Virus record (IMG/VR): IMGVR_UViG_3300025630_001148
Location: 1-28,824 of that record
From: a virus
Direction: 5' to 3' (one strand)
Length of the DNA: 28,824 nucleotides
Below, in pieces: positions 15,443 to 22,443 of the stretch (position 1 is its first letter; each line of letters begins with the position of its first letter). The position numbers were made by a program, and so were the translations under genes. The notes under the pieces are model-generated. The model saw nothing but the letters and a program-made list of their open reading frames with translations, made no database searches and was not told where the DNA came from.

Positions 15443-15576
15443 TAGGAGTAAGGATATATTCATTACGCTATCGAGGTTTAGCGTTTAGTTTATTCAATGA
15501 CTTCAAGGCGAGGGTACTTGCCGATGGTGGGGTTGTTGAGGCAAATAGTTGTACAATAAAAGGTTTAAGATTATGA
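15439..15576 (+). CDS. Tiny 45-residue protein of the fibre operon
   Basis: A short gene starting in an ATGA overlap (15439) with the preceding stop and ending in TGA 15574-15576, which overlaps the next ATG at 15573. The peptide begins MIGVRIYSLRYRGLAFSLF and continues NDFKARVLADGGVVEANSC. The F.ARV.ADGG.VE..C motif is one I recall from Bacteroidota phage tail regions, both as short proteins and as part of longer ones. Perfect stop/start coupling on both sides and a coding-like sequence support a real gene. Function unknown. Confidence 0.65.
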   Translation: MIGVRIYSLRYRGLAFSLFNDFKARVLADGGVVEANSCTIKGLRL

Positions 15577-17270
15577 TAAACGATGCAAGTTTGGTGATGA
15601 TACCAAGCGGATATAAAGACGGCAAGTTGTATAGTGTCAAACCAACAAATGGAGATGGTGACTTCACTTTCAGTCGTGGTTCTAACTTAGCGGCTACTCG
15701 TGTTAATAGTGAGGGGTTAATTGAGAAGGGTAGGGAGAATGTATTATTGCAGAGTAATACGTTTAGTACGACTTGGTCAAGATCAGGGGCAATTCTAACA
15801 AGTGGGCAATCGGACAAAGATGGAGGTACAAGTGCTTGGAAATTAACCTCTGATACAAGTGGTTGGAGTCGTATTACTCAAACCATAACAAACGCTGGAG
15901 TTAGCACAACAAGTATCTATGCTAAAGCTGGAGATGTAAATTCTTTATATTTATATATTGACCATACTGGAACAGACCAATCAGCATATTTTAATTTATC
16001 AACTGGTGCGGTAGGTACTACTGGTGGTTCTCCTATTGATGCATCAATGGAAGATATAGGAAATGGTTGGTATCGTTGTTCTATTGTTACTAACAAAGCT
16101 GACCAATTACTTTTAGTTTCACCAGCTAACAACAATAGCCATACTGGTATTAGTGGAAATTACATCTACATCCAAGACGCACAACTTGAAAGCGGCTTAG
16201 TTGCAACCGACTACATAGAAACAACCACCACAACTGCACAAGCGGGTATATTAGAGGATATGCCAAGACTTGACTATTCGGGTGGTAGTTGCCCAGCGTT
16301 GTTGTTAGAGCCTCAGAGGAGTAACGTAGTAACGCAGTCGGAGTACTTTGGAAATTCTTCTTGGAATAAAGTTTCAGCAGGAACGGGATCAAATGCTATT
16401 GTTACTGACAATTACGGAATATCTCCAGAAGGATTGCAAAACGCTTCTCGATTACAATTAAATCTAAATGGGGGAACTACTACTTCGGACATATCATATA
16501 TTGCCTATAACTATACTGCAACGGGAACTGCAACTACTAATAGCATTTATATAAAATCTTTAAGTGGCACAAGTAATGTGCGCATTAGAAGTGGTTCTAC
16601 ATTTAAGAGCATTGATGTTACAACCGAATGGCAAAGATTTGATGTAACAGATTCAAGCAGTTCGGATAGGTTTCAATTACTCATTTTTGGTGGTATAAAT
16701 AGCGATACGGCTGACCTACTTATTTATGGGGCTATGGCTGAGGCTGGAAGTTACCCCACATCCTACATACCTACCTATGGTAGTAGTGTTACGAGGTCGG
16801 CTGATTCTTGTTATAAGACGGGTATTAGTTCTTTGATTGGGCAGACGGAGGGGACTATGTATGCGGAGTTTATTATGCCTCCAACTGGCACATTATTTAG
16901 TCATTATAGAATAAGTGGCTCAGGAGGTTTATATAACGATTCTCAAAACATAACCTTAACCGCTACAAATCAAATAAGAGGTTGGTCATTTTCGGGTTCA
17001 AGTGAACAAGCCCAAATAAACTCAGGCGTATATGCTGAGGGGACAAAAGTAAAAGTTGCCTATGCATACAAAACAAATGATTTTATCTTATATGTAAATG
17101 GCATACAAATTGGAACGGACACAAGTGGTTCAGTACCAGCAATGAGTGAATTACTTATTGGTTCTTATTATCCAAGCCCAAGCATAAATGTAATAAACAA
17201 AACTAATCAAGCAATCTTATTCCCTACCCGTCTATCCAATGACGAATTAGCAGCCTTAACAACTTTATAA
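15573..17270 (+). CDS. Modular receptor-binding / tail fibre protein
   Basis: A 565-residue beta-rich protein. The N-terminus INDASLVMIPSGYKDGKLYSV and DFTFSRGSNLAATRVNSEG (2-55) is a conserved anchor block. Two tandem carbohydrate-binding-like modules follow, at about 55-220 (NVLLQSNTFSTTWSR ... WYRCSIV ... DYIETT) and 250-410 (NVVTQSEYFGNSSWNK ... WQRFDV ... SYIPTYG). A C-terminal concanavalin/LamG-like domain (about 420-565) has EGTMYAEFIMPP, VAYAYKTNDFILYVNGIQIG and LSNDELAALTTL. It probably binds host surface glycan. The ATG at 15573 is chosen over TTG 15549 because it couples to the tiny upstream gene and starts the conserved block. The tail end overlaps a possible ATG at 17270. Confidence 0.78.
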   Translation: MINDASLVMIPSGYKDGKLYSVKPTNGDGDFTFSRGSNLAATRVNSEGLIEKGRENVLLQSNTFSTTWSRSGAILTSGQSDKDGGTSAWKLTSDTSGWSRITQTITNAGVSTTSIYAKAGDVNSLYLYIDHTGTDQSAYFNLSTGAVGTTGGSPIDASMEDIGNGWYRCSIVTNKADQLLLVSPANNNSHTGISGNYIYIQDAQLESGLVATDYIETTTTTAQAGILEDMPRLDYSGGSCPALLLEPQRSNVVTQSEYFGNSSWNKVSAGTGSNAIVTDNYGISPEGLQNASRLQLNLNGGTTTSDISYIAYNYTATGTATTNSIYIKSLSGTSNVRIRSGSTFKSIDVTTEWQRFDVTDSSSSDRFQLLIFGGINSDTADLLIYGAMAEAGSYPTSYIPTYGSSVTRSADSCYKTGISSLIGQTEGTMYAEFIMPPTGTLFSHYRISGSGGLYNDSQNITLTATNQIRGWSFSGSSEQAQINSGVYAEGTKVKVAYAYKTNDFILYVNGIQIGTDTSGSVPAMSELLIGSYYPSPSINVINKTNQAILFPTRLSNDELAALTTL

Positions 17271-17299
17271 TGTTTAATACGAATTTTGTATATTGCAAT

Positions 17300-17815
17300 A
17301 TGGAAGAATATAAAAACATAAAAGGATACGAAGGGTTGTATCAAATTTCTAATTATGGCAATGTGCGAAGTTTAGACCGTGTTATTAAATCAAGATATGG
17401 CACACCAAAAAAATGGAAAGGCAAAGAGATAAAAAAAATTGTTGATTCATTAGGATATGAAAGAGTAAGTCTTTGCAAGAATGGTAAAGTAAAAGCACAC
17501 AAAATTCATAGATTAGTTGCACAATCTTTTTTAAATTCAAGTGAATACACGTTTATTAACCATAAGGATGGCAATAAAACAAACAATCACATTGACAATT
17601 TAGAATGGTGTGATTATAAAATGAACCATCAACACGCTTTAGACAATAATTTAAAAGGTAAGAAAAGGTGCAAAGTGAAATGCAAGGAAACAAATAAAAT
17701 ATTTGATAGTCAAGCAGAAGCATCAAGATTTTACAATTTATCACACACAATGTTATCTGCACACCTAAAGGGTGAGTGTAAGACATTTGCGGGGTACACA
17801 TTTGAAAAAGTATAA
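17300..17815 (+). CDS. NUMOD4/HNH homing endonuclease
   Basis: A 171-residue free-standing homing endonuclease. NUMOD4 is at the N-terminus (EEYKNIKGYEGLYQISNYGN, 2-21). The HNH_3-type core has HKIHRLVAQSFL (67-78) and INHKDGNKTNNHIDNLEWC (86-104), with H70, H88 and the NH..NLEW signature. A NUMOD1-like DNA-binding tail lies at about 126-171 (NKIFDSQAEASRFYNLS). All catalytic parts look intact. It would cut a target in related phages lacking it and spread by repair. ATG 17300 begins NUMOD4 directly; ATG 17270 would add ten unrelated residues. Codons are clearly A/T richer than flanking genes, and it separates the fibre gene from the head block. Both features suggest recent insertion. Confidence 0.88.
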   Translation: MEEYKNIKGYEGLYQISNYGNVRSLDRVIKSRYGTPKKWKGKEIKKIVDSLGYERVSLCKNGKVKAHKIHRLVAQSFLNSSEYTFINHKDGNKTNNHIDNLEWCDYKMNHQHALDNNLKGKKRCKVKCKETNKIFDSQAEASRFYNLSHTMLSAHLKGECKTFAGYTFEKV

Positions 17816-17817
17816 AA

Positions 17818-18174
17818 ATGTTCAGAAAATATTCATTTACAAACGAAACAGAAGCCAACACCTACATCGAAGCATTAGGAGTTGATGAGGAGGGTAACCC
17901 TACACACTCACACTCAATAGTTAGATTAGGCAACATAGTCCTAACCGATGGCACATACGATTCAGAGGGCGAAGTAATAACCGAACCAGTTGTATCTGAC
18001 AAGTACCATGTAGACGTACTTTGGAGTGGTGATGCTCAATGGCAAGACAAGATGGTATGGTGTCCACCGATGGGCGTTCATACCTTTGGTTCATCAAGTG
18101 CAATAGCCGAATGGACAAAGACTTGCAAAGAGTTACATCCCGAGTACTTCCCAGAACCAACAGACGAGATATGA
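17818..18174 (+). CDS. Hypothetical phage protein
   Basis: A 118-residue protein of unknown function. The N-terminus (FRKYSFTNETEANTYIEALG) looks like a small alpha/beta unit. A central VLTDGTYDSEGEVITEPVVSD and a C-terminal YHVDVLWSGD ... WCPPMGVHTFGSSSAIAEW follow. Similar small proteins with an F..YT.e.eA...i..l start are, in my memory, common near Bacteroidota phage fibre genes. It begins two bases after the homing endonuclease stop and ends in an ATGA overlap with the protease gene at 18171, so it belongs to the head operon. Confidence 0.6.
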   Translation: MFRKYSFTNETEANTYIEALGVDEEGNPTHSHSIVRLGNIVLTDGTYDSEGEVITEPVVSDKYHVDVLWSGDAQWQDKMVWCPPMGVHTFGSSSAIAEWTKTCKELHPEYFPEPTDEI

Positions 18175-19379
18175 ATGAACTACCAATATATAGGTTAATA
18201 ATAAACCCAGAGGATGAAACCGGCGTTGAGTTTGTTTCTCTTGTTACCAACCCAGCAATCGAGAGGGATTTCCAATACTTCAATGATCAATTCGTTAAGC
18301 CTAATGTAGGCGAGAGCGAGGATGACTTCATAGGTAGATGTATGGAGGTTGTTACCGGTGAAGGTTACGACCAAGACCAGGCACTTGCTATATGCTACAA
18401 CTATTGGGAAGGACAGAAGTTTGAGTCCTATCAAGATTACCCAAAGGCAGCGAGTCAGAACGCTCAACGTGGTATCAAACTAAACGAGGCAGTCAATAAC
18501 GATTGTGCTACGTTGGTGGGTAAGAATAGAGCAAGACAACTTGCCAATGGTGAGCCTATCTCAATGGAAACAATCAAGCGTACTTATTCCTACCTATCAA
18601 GAGGTAAGGAATACTATAACCCAAAGGACACTAAAGCGTGTGGCACTATTTCCTACCTATTATGGGGTGGTGATGAGATGCTACGTTGGACCGAGCGTAA
18701 ACTTGAGGAACTTGAGTTAAGGAAAGCAAGACGCAAGTCAAGATACGATGTAGACGTTGCCGAGTTACCTGATTATGTCACTGAAGACTTACCACTATTT
18801 GATACTAAAGAAGAGGCAGAAGCATACGCTGATAAAATCGGTTGCAGTGGTTCTCATCAAATGGGTGACAAGTGGATGCCTTGTTCAGCAGAGCAAGTTC
18901 ATTCAACTAAACATTCAATAAGTCATAATTTCGCTATCCAAGATGAGGAGAAGCGTATCATATCGGGTGCTGCTATGATAGCAGACAAACCCATTTATAG
19001 ATATGATGAGGCAAGAGGTGAGTACTATGTGGTATTCGATAGAGATACCATCTTTGAGATTGCCAAGAAGTGGGCAAAGGGTGATAAGTACGATAGCGTT
19101 AACATACACCACGATGCACCTACACAAGGGCTTTCATTGTTAGAGTCGTTTATCGTTGATAGAGAGCGTGGCATCATGCCTCCTAAAGGATATGAGGAGG
19201 TTGCTGATGGCTCTTGGTTCTTATCATACATAGTTAACGATGATAGCATCTGGCAGAGGGTTAAGGATGGCGAGTTCAAAGGATTCTCGGTTGAGGGTTA
19301 CTTTGATATGGCTGAGCCTGAGGACAAACTATTGAGTGAGTTAAAGAGCATAGTAGCCAAGTGGAATGGAAAAAATTGA
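18171..19379 (+). CDS. Multi-domain prohead protease (XkdF-like)
   Basis: A 402-residue protein with several modules. Residues 1-35 (YRLIINPEDETGVEFVSLV) are a conserved N-terminal strand pair. 44-80 is a Cys-containing module (GESEDDFIGRCMEVV ... DQDQALAICYNYWE). 90-180 has the 'ARQLANGEPIS...YLSRGKEYYNPKD...CGTISYLLWGGD' module found in many phage head proteins. 208-242 is a Cys-pair module (DTKEEAEAYADKIGCSGSHQ, PCSAEQ). 243-380 is XkdF-like (VNIHHDAPTQGLSLLESF, KDGEFKGFSVEGYFD), with H313/H314 and S373 as likely catalytic residues. It would process scaffold and capsid. The start at 18171 gives ATGA coupling; upstream in-frame extension to 18039 would overlap the previous gene. Confidence 0.82.
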   Translation: MNELPIYRLIINPEDETGVEFVSLVTNPAIERDFQYFNDQFVKPNVGESEDDFIGRCMEVVTGEGYDQDQALAICYNYWEGQKFESYQDYPKAASQNAQRGIKLNEAVNNDCATLVGKNRARQLANGEPISMETIKRTYSYLSRGKEYYNPKDTKACGTISYLLWGGDEMLRWTERKLEELELRKARRKSRYDVDVAELPDYVTEDLPLFDTKEEAEAYADKIGCSGSHQMGDKWMPCSAEQVHSTKHSISHNFAIQDEEKRIISGAAMIADKPIYRYDEARGEYYVVFDRDTIFEIAKKWAKGDKYDSVNIHHDAPTQGLSLLESFIVDRERGIMPPKGYEEVADGSWFLSYIVNDDSIWQRVKDGEFKGFSVEGYFDMAEPEDKLLSELKSIVAKWNGKN

Positions 19380-19411
19380 GCCAAAAAAACATTAACACTA
19401 ATTATAATAAA

Positions 19412-19963
19412 ATGAATAGTAAAGAAGTAATCAAAGAAATCAGACACCTATTGTTCGGAGATGATCAAAAGGTGGAGATGGAGTCCGCTACGTTAGTAGA
19501 TGGTACTGTCATCGAATGGGAAGGCGAGTTGGCAGTAGGTACTGCTATATTCGTTCAAACTGGCGAGGGGCTTATCCCAGCACCAGACGCAACACATGAG
19601 GTTGAAGGTGGTAAACTTATCACAACTGAAGGTGGTATCGTAACTGAAATCGTTGAGCCATCTGAAGAAGTTGCTGAGGAGATGGAAGAAGTTGAAGTTG
19701 AAGTACCTGAGGAAGTAGCACCAGAGGTTACAGTTGAGGTATTAGAGGCAATAGCTGAAGCAATCGCACCGGTATTAGAGGAGGTTGAAGCATTAAAGTC
19801 TGAAATGAAAAAAATGAAATCAGGTTTTTCAAAGACTGTTGACCTTGTAGAAAAGGTGGCTAACCTTCCATCAGATGAGCCAACTAAAGCACCAGCTAAG
19901 TTGTCTAAAAAAGAAGAGAGATTTAACAACATTTTAAACATCGCAAAAACATTAAAAAAATAA
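19412..19963 (+). CDS. Head scaffolding protein
   Basis: A 183-residue, very acidic, largely helical protein placed between protease and major capsid gene, the usual scaffold position. A short helical N-terminus (SKEVIKEIRHLLFGDD) and a small beta region with TTEGG-type turns precede a Glu/Val/Pro-rich stretch (VAEEMEEVEVEVPEEVAPEV). A coiled coil (LEEVEALKSEMKKMKSGFSK) and a basic C-terminus (KKEERFNNILNIAKTLKK) follow, the latter likely the capsid-binding end. The ATG at 19412 follows an A/T-rich leader; in-frame upstream codons belong to the protease overlap and are unlikely to be used. Confidence 0.75.
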   Translation: MNSKEVIKEIRHLLFGDDQKVEMESATLVDGTVIEWEGELAVGTAIFVQTGEGLIPAPDATHEVEGGKLITTEGGIVTEIVEPSEEVAEEMEEVEVEVPEEVAPEVTVEVLEAIAEAIAPVLEEVEALKSEMKKMKSGFSKTVDLVEKVANLPSDEPTKAPAKLSKKEERFNNILNIAKTLKK

Positions 19964-19966
19964 ATT

Positions 19967-20896
19967 ATGGCATTTAACGTAACTGGTTTAACCAACTACA
20001 CTAATGAGCAATCAACCGAGTTGGTTGTGAAGTCACTATTTGGTGGCAAGACTGCTGCTTTATTACAAGCAGCTGGGCAAGTTCAAGTAGGAGTTAAGAG
20101 TGCAGAAGCACTTAACATCCTTGATTCTGATGTATACTTCCAAGCTGATGGTTGTGGGTATACTGCATCAGGTAACACTACATTCTCTCAGCGTACTATC
20201 ACAGTAGGTAAGATTAAGGTTGAAGAGACTTTATGTCCTAAAACTTTAGAGGCAAAGTGGATGCAGACTCAAATTGCAGCAGGTTCTCCTGAGGCAGTTC
20301 CATTTGAAGAGCAAATCGGAAACGAGAAGTCAAGCAAGATTGCTAAGTTATTAGAAGTAGCAATGTGGCAAGGTGATACTGCAACTTCAAACACTAACCC
20401 TAACACTAACAAGTTTGACGGATTCGTTAAGATTATCGGTGATGCAACTGCGGTTGCTGGTAACACTTCAAGTGCTACTGCTATCACTACTTCTAACATC
20501 GATGACTTAGTTGATGATATGTATGCTGCAACTCCAGCAGACATCGCAGACGCTGATGACTTAGTATTGTTCGTGGGTATTGATACTTTCAAGAAGTATA
20601 CTACTGCTTTACGCAACAACAACTTATTCCACTACGCTGCTGATAGCGAAGGTATGGAAATAATGATTCCAGCAACTAACGTTAAGATGGTTGGTGTTGG
20701 TGGATTGAACGGAGTTGATAAGATGTACTTAGGACGTATCTCTAACTTCTTTGTAGGTACTGACCTTGCAAACGAGGAGGAGGAGTACAAGTTCTGGTAT
20801 AGCAACGATAACGACGAGGTTCGTTTCCGTGCTACCATGAAGTATGGTTGTCAAGTAGCATTCCCTGACCAGATTGTTGAGTTTATCCTTGCGTAA
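19967..20896 (+). CDS. Major capsid protein
   Basis: A 309-residue protein with the position, length and composition of a Bacteroidota phage HK97-fold capsid. The N-terminus AFNVTGLTNYTNEQSTELVV is followed by LNILDSDVYFQADGCGYTAS. A central ITVGKIKVEETLCPKTLEAKW (about 84-104) is the E-loop/P-domain region. LVDDMYAATPADIADADDLVLFVG and EYKFWYSNDNDEVRFRATMK lie toward the C-terminus. Little N-terminal region precedes the fold, so cleavage may be small. It starts three bases after the scaffold stop with an A-rich leader, consistent with high expression. Confidence 0.85.
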   Translation: MAFNVTGLTNYTNEQSTELVVKSLFGGKTAALLQAAGQVQVGVKSAEALNILDSDVYFQADGCGYTASGNTTFSQRTITVGKIKVEETLCPKTLEAKWMQTQIAAGSPEAVPFEEQIGNEKSSKIAKLLEVAMWQGDTATSNTNPNTNKFDGFVKIIGDATAVAGNTSSATAITTSNIDDLVDDMYAATPADIADADDLVLFVGIDTFKKYTTALRNNNLFHYAADSEGMEIMIPATNVKMVGVGGLNGVDKMYLGRISNFFVGTDLANEEEEYKFWYSNDNDEVRFRATMKYGCQVAFPDQIVEFILA

Positions 20897-20922
20897 GTCT
20901 AACCCTTTAAAAGCATAAGATT

Positions 20923-21429
20923 ATGGCTTGTAATTTAACTCAAGGGTTCACTTTAGATTGTAAGGATAGCGTTGGTGGTATCAAGAGTATCCACGTTATT
21001 GATTGGGCATCATCTGGGTTCACTGTTAGCGGTGGCGAGGTGACTGCATCAACAGTAGCAAGTGGAGATGTATACACTTATGAACTTCCAAAGGGCATAG
21101 GTTCAATGACAACTACTACTAACGTATCTCAAGACAATGGTACTGTATTCAATCAGACAGACGTTGTAGCAAGACTTCGCAAGTTGTCAACTACAAAGCG
21201 TAATGAGTTGAAGTTGTTAGCACAGAACAGAGTATTCTGCATTGTAAAAGACAACAACGACAACTACTGGTTATGTGGGTATGAGTATGGTTGCGATATT
21301 ACTTCAATGACTGCTGAAAGCGGTGCAGCAATGGGAGATGTACAAGGGTACAACTTTACATTGAGTGCTATTGAAACAGAAGCACCTTACTTGGTACAGA
21401 GTGCAGTAGTAACTACATTAGGTATTTAG
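20923..21429 (+). CDS. Virion structural protein, tail-tube-like
   Basis: A 168-residue beta-rich protein. It opens with CNLTQGFTLDCKDSVGGIKS and contains a repeated T/S-strand region, TKRNELKLLAQNRVFCIVKD (about 90-109) and YWLCGYEYGCDITSMTAESG, closing with YNFTLSAIETEAP. The 'C.LTqGftldCkdsvGGik' start with an L.qNr..iIVkD core is one I recall from Bacteroidota phages, where it follows the major capsid gene. Tail tube is the likeliest role, a capsid decoration the alternative. It is the last gene before a strong terminator at 21449. Confidence 0.65.
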   Translation: MACNLTQGFTLDCKDSVGGIKSIHVIDWASSGFTVSGGEVTASTVASGDVYTYELPKGIGSMTTTTNVSQDNGTVFNQTDVVARLRKLSTTKRNELKLLAQNRVFCIVKDNNDNYWLCGYEYGCDITSMTAESGAAMGDVQGYNFTLSAIETEAPYLVQSAVVTTLGI

Positions 21430-21448
21430 TTTTCATAGTTTCTTTCCT

Positions 21449-21481
21449 AAAGGGGCAGCCATTGGTTGCCCTTTTCTTTTT
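21449..21481 (+). terminator. Rho-independent terminator
   Basis: AAAGGGGCAGCC (21449-21460) pairs with GGTTGCCCTTTT (21464-21475) through a 3-base loop, with two G-U pairs, and is followed by CTTTTTG. It lies 20 bases after the tail-tube-like gene and closes the structural transcript that runs from the tail and head genes. Confidence 0.8.
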
Positions 21482-21491
21482 GCCAATTTTA

Positions 21492-21499
21492 TATATTTG
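21492..21499 (+). promoter_or_regulatory. Candidate Bacteroidota-type -7 box (TATATTTG)
   Basis: TATATTTG lies 15 bases before the ATG at 21514 and directly after the terminator at 21449-21481. A TTG at 21466-21468, inside the terminator stem, would be its -33 element with a 23-base spacer, longer than in the two best promoters of this window. It would restart transcription for the portal/connector/lysis block. Confidence 0.4.
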
Positions 21500-21513
21500 C
21501 TATATATATATAA

Positions 21514-21879
21514 ATGCTCACGATAGAAAAAGACGAAACGGCTTATTGGTACCTAACGTTAACCGAGAAGGTAACCATATCAAGCCCTACATTTTTATTT
21601 AATCTGACCAATCGTACAACGAATACAAAGTACAACTTCATTATGGCAGATGTGAGCAGTTACCCTGATAGATACAATCAGTTTCAATTTATCGAAGGCA
21701 CAACGGCAGACATATACACCGGAGAGTATGAATACAAGGTCTATGCTCAAACAAGTGATAGCAACCTTGATCCATCCTTAGCCGATGAGTTAGTTGAGCA
21801 AGGTATGTTGAAATGCACAGAGGGCACAACAACTACAAGTTACACACCAACACTTAACGAAAAAATATACGGAGAATGA
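21514..21879 (+). CDS. Hypothetical phage protein
   Basis: A 121-residue beta-rich protein of unknown function. It has AYWYLTLTEKVTISSPTFLF (10-29), RYNQFQFIEGTTADIYTGEY and YEYKVYAQTSDSNLDPSLAD. The layout (W.LTL.E...... fLF.F.n ... RYN.F.i ... G.Y.Y.vYaq) is that of small Bacteroidota phage structural proteins as I remember them, and an Ig-like beta sandwich is plausible. It is the first gene after the promoter candidate at 21492 and overlaps the next gene by ATGA at 21876. Confidence 0.6.
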   Translation: MLTIEKDETAYWYLTLTEKVTISSPTFLFNLTNRTTNTKYNFIMADVSSYPDRYNQFQFIEGTTADIYTGEYEYKVYAQTSDSNLDPSLADELVEQGMLKCTEGTTTTSYTPTLNEKIYGE

Positions 21880-22175
21880 AAACCTTTTTAGACGAGATAG
21901 GTATAAACGTTATGCAATCCATTGCTGGGTTGTTCGGTTCACTTCTATTGGTTGGCAAGGGTGCTACCAAGAACATCAAGCAAACGTTCTTTGCTATCAT
22001 AACCGGAGTTGCCTCAGCCAACTACTTAACACCAGTTGTATGTGACTTGGTTAAGATAAACGATACTAACTACTCAAATGGAGTTGCCTTTATACTTGGG
22101 TTCTTGGGATTGAAGGGTGTTGAGGCGTTCAGTAAGAAATTCTTTAAAGATAAACTCGATGCAGATAATAAATGA
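21876..22175 (+). CDS. Holin-like small membrane protein
   Basis: A 99-residue protein with three likely membrane helices: VMQSIAGLFGSLLLVGK (about 12-28), TFFAIITGVASANYLTPVV (38-56) and GVAFILGFLGLKGVEAF (70-86), and a charged C-terminus KKFFKDKLDADNK. The A.YLTP...... aFllGflGlkg pattern is common in small membrane proteins of Bacteroidota phages that I remember as holin-like. It could form membrane lesions releasing the lysozyme encoded 4.5 kb downstream. The assignment rests on topology only. Confidence 0.5.
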   Translation: MKTFLDEIGINVMQSIAGLFGSLLLVGKGATKNIKQTFFAIITGVASANYLTPVVCDLVKINDTNYSNGVAFILGFLGLKGVEAFSKKFFKDKLDADNK

Positions 22176-22443
22176 ATTAGCCAACATACTTATCTTTATC
22201 AATGCGACATTATTCTACATATTCGTATTTGGGAGAGAGGTCAAGGCATTGGCACGATTGAATATAGTTGAGAGGTGGTTGTTAAGGGTTGGCTTGGCTA
22301 TCCCTTCAATGGGTGCTTTATACAACGTATTGGTAGGTCAATACCCACCGATACCAGAGATAATAATAAACGTTGGGTATGCAAGTCTATTCACATGGGC
22401 ATCGATATTCCACTATAACACATTCGTAAGAAATGGAAAGTAA
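22159..22443 (+). CDS. Small membrane protein
   Basis: A 94-residue protein. Hydrophobic segments are at 4-19 (INELANILIFINATLF), 42-56 (LRVGLAIPSMGALYN) and about 65-84. The first is followed by a charged FGREVKALARLNIVERW loop. The ATG at 22159 is preferred: it overlaps the holin-like gene by 17 bases, and the upstream in-frame codons lie within that gene's coding tail. It could be a second holin-pair member. Its stop is ten bases inside the portal gene. Function unknown. Confidence 0.55.
   Translation: MQIINELANILIFINATLFYIFVFGREVKALARLNIVERWLLRVGLAIPSMGALYNVLVGQYPPIPEIIINVGYASLFTWASIFHYNTFVRNGK

Noticed and set aside
17270-17299. ATG at 17270 as the start of the homing endonuclease, coupled to the fibre stop
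   Set aside because: The NUMOD4 domain begins right at ATG 17300; the ten extra residues are not typical of the family. Coupled translation from 17270 remains possible.
19555-19995. 146-codon open frame on the minus strand, rich in Ser and Thr
   Set aside because: It is the mirror of the acidic, GAA/GAG-rich scaffold gene; low complexity and no motif.
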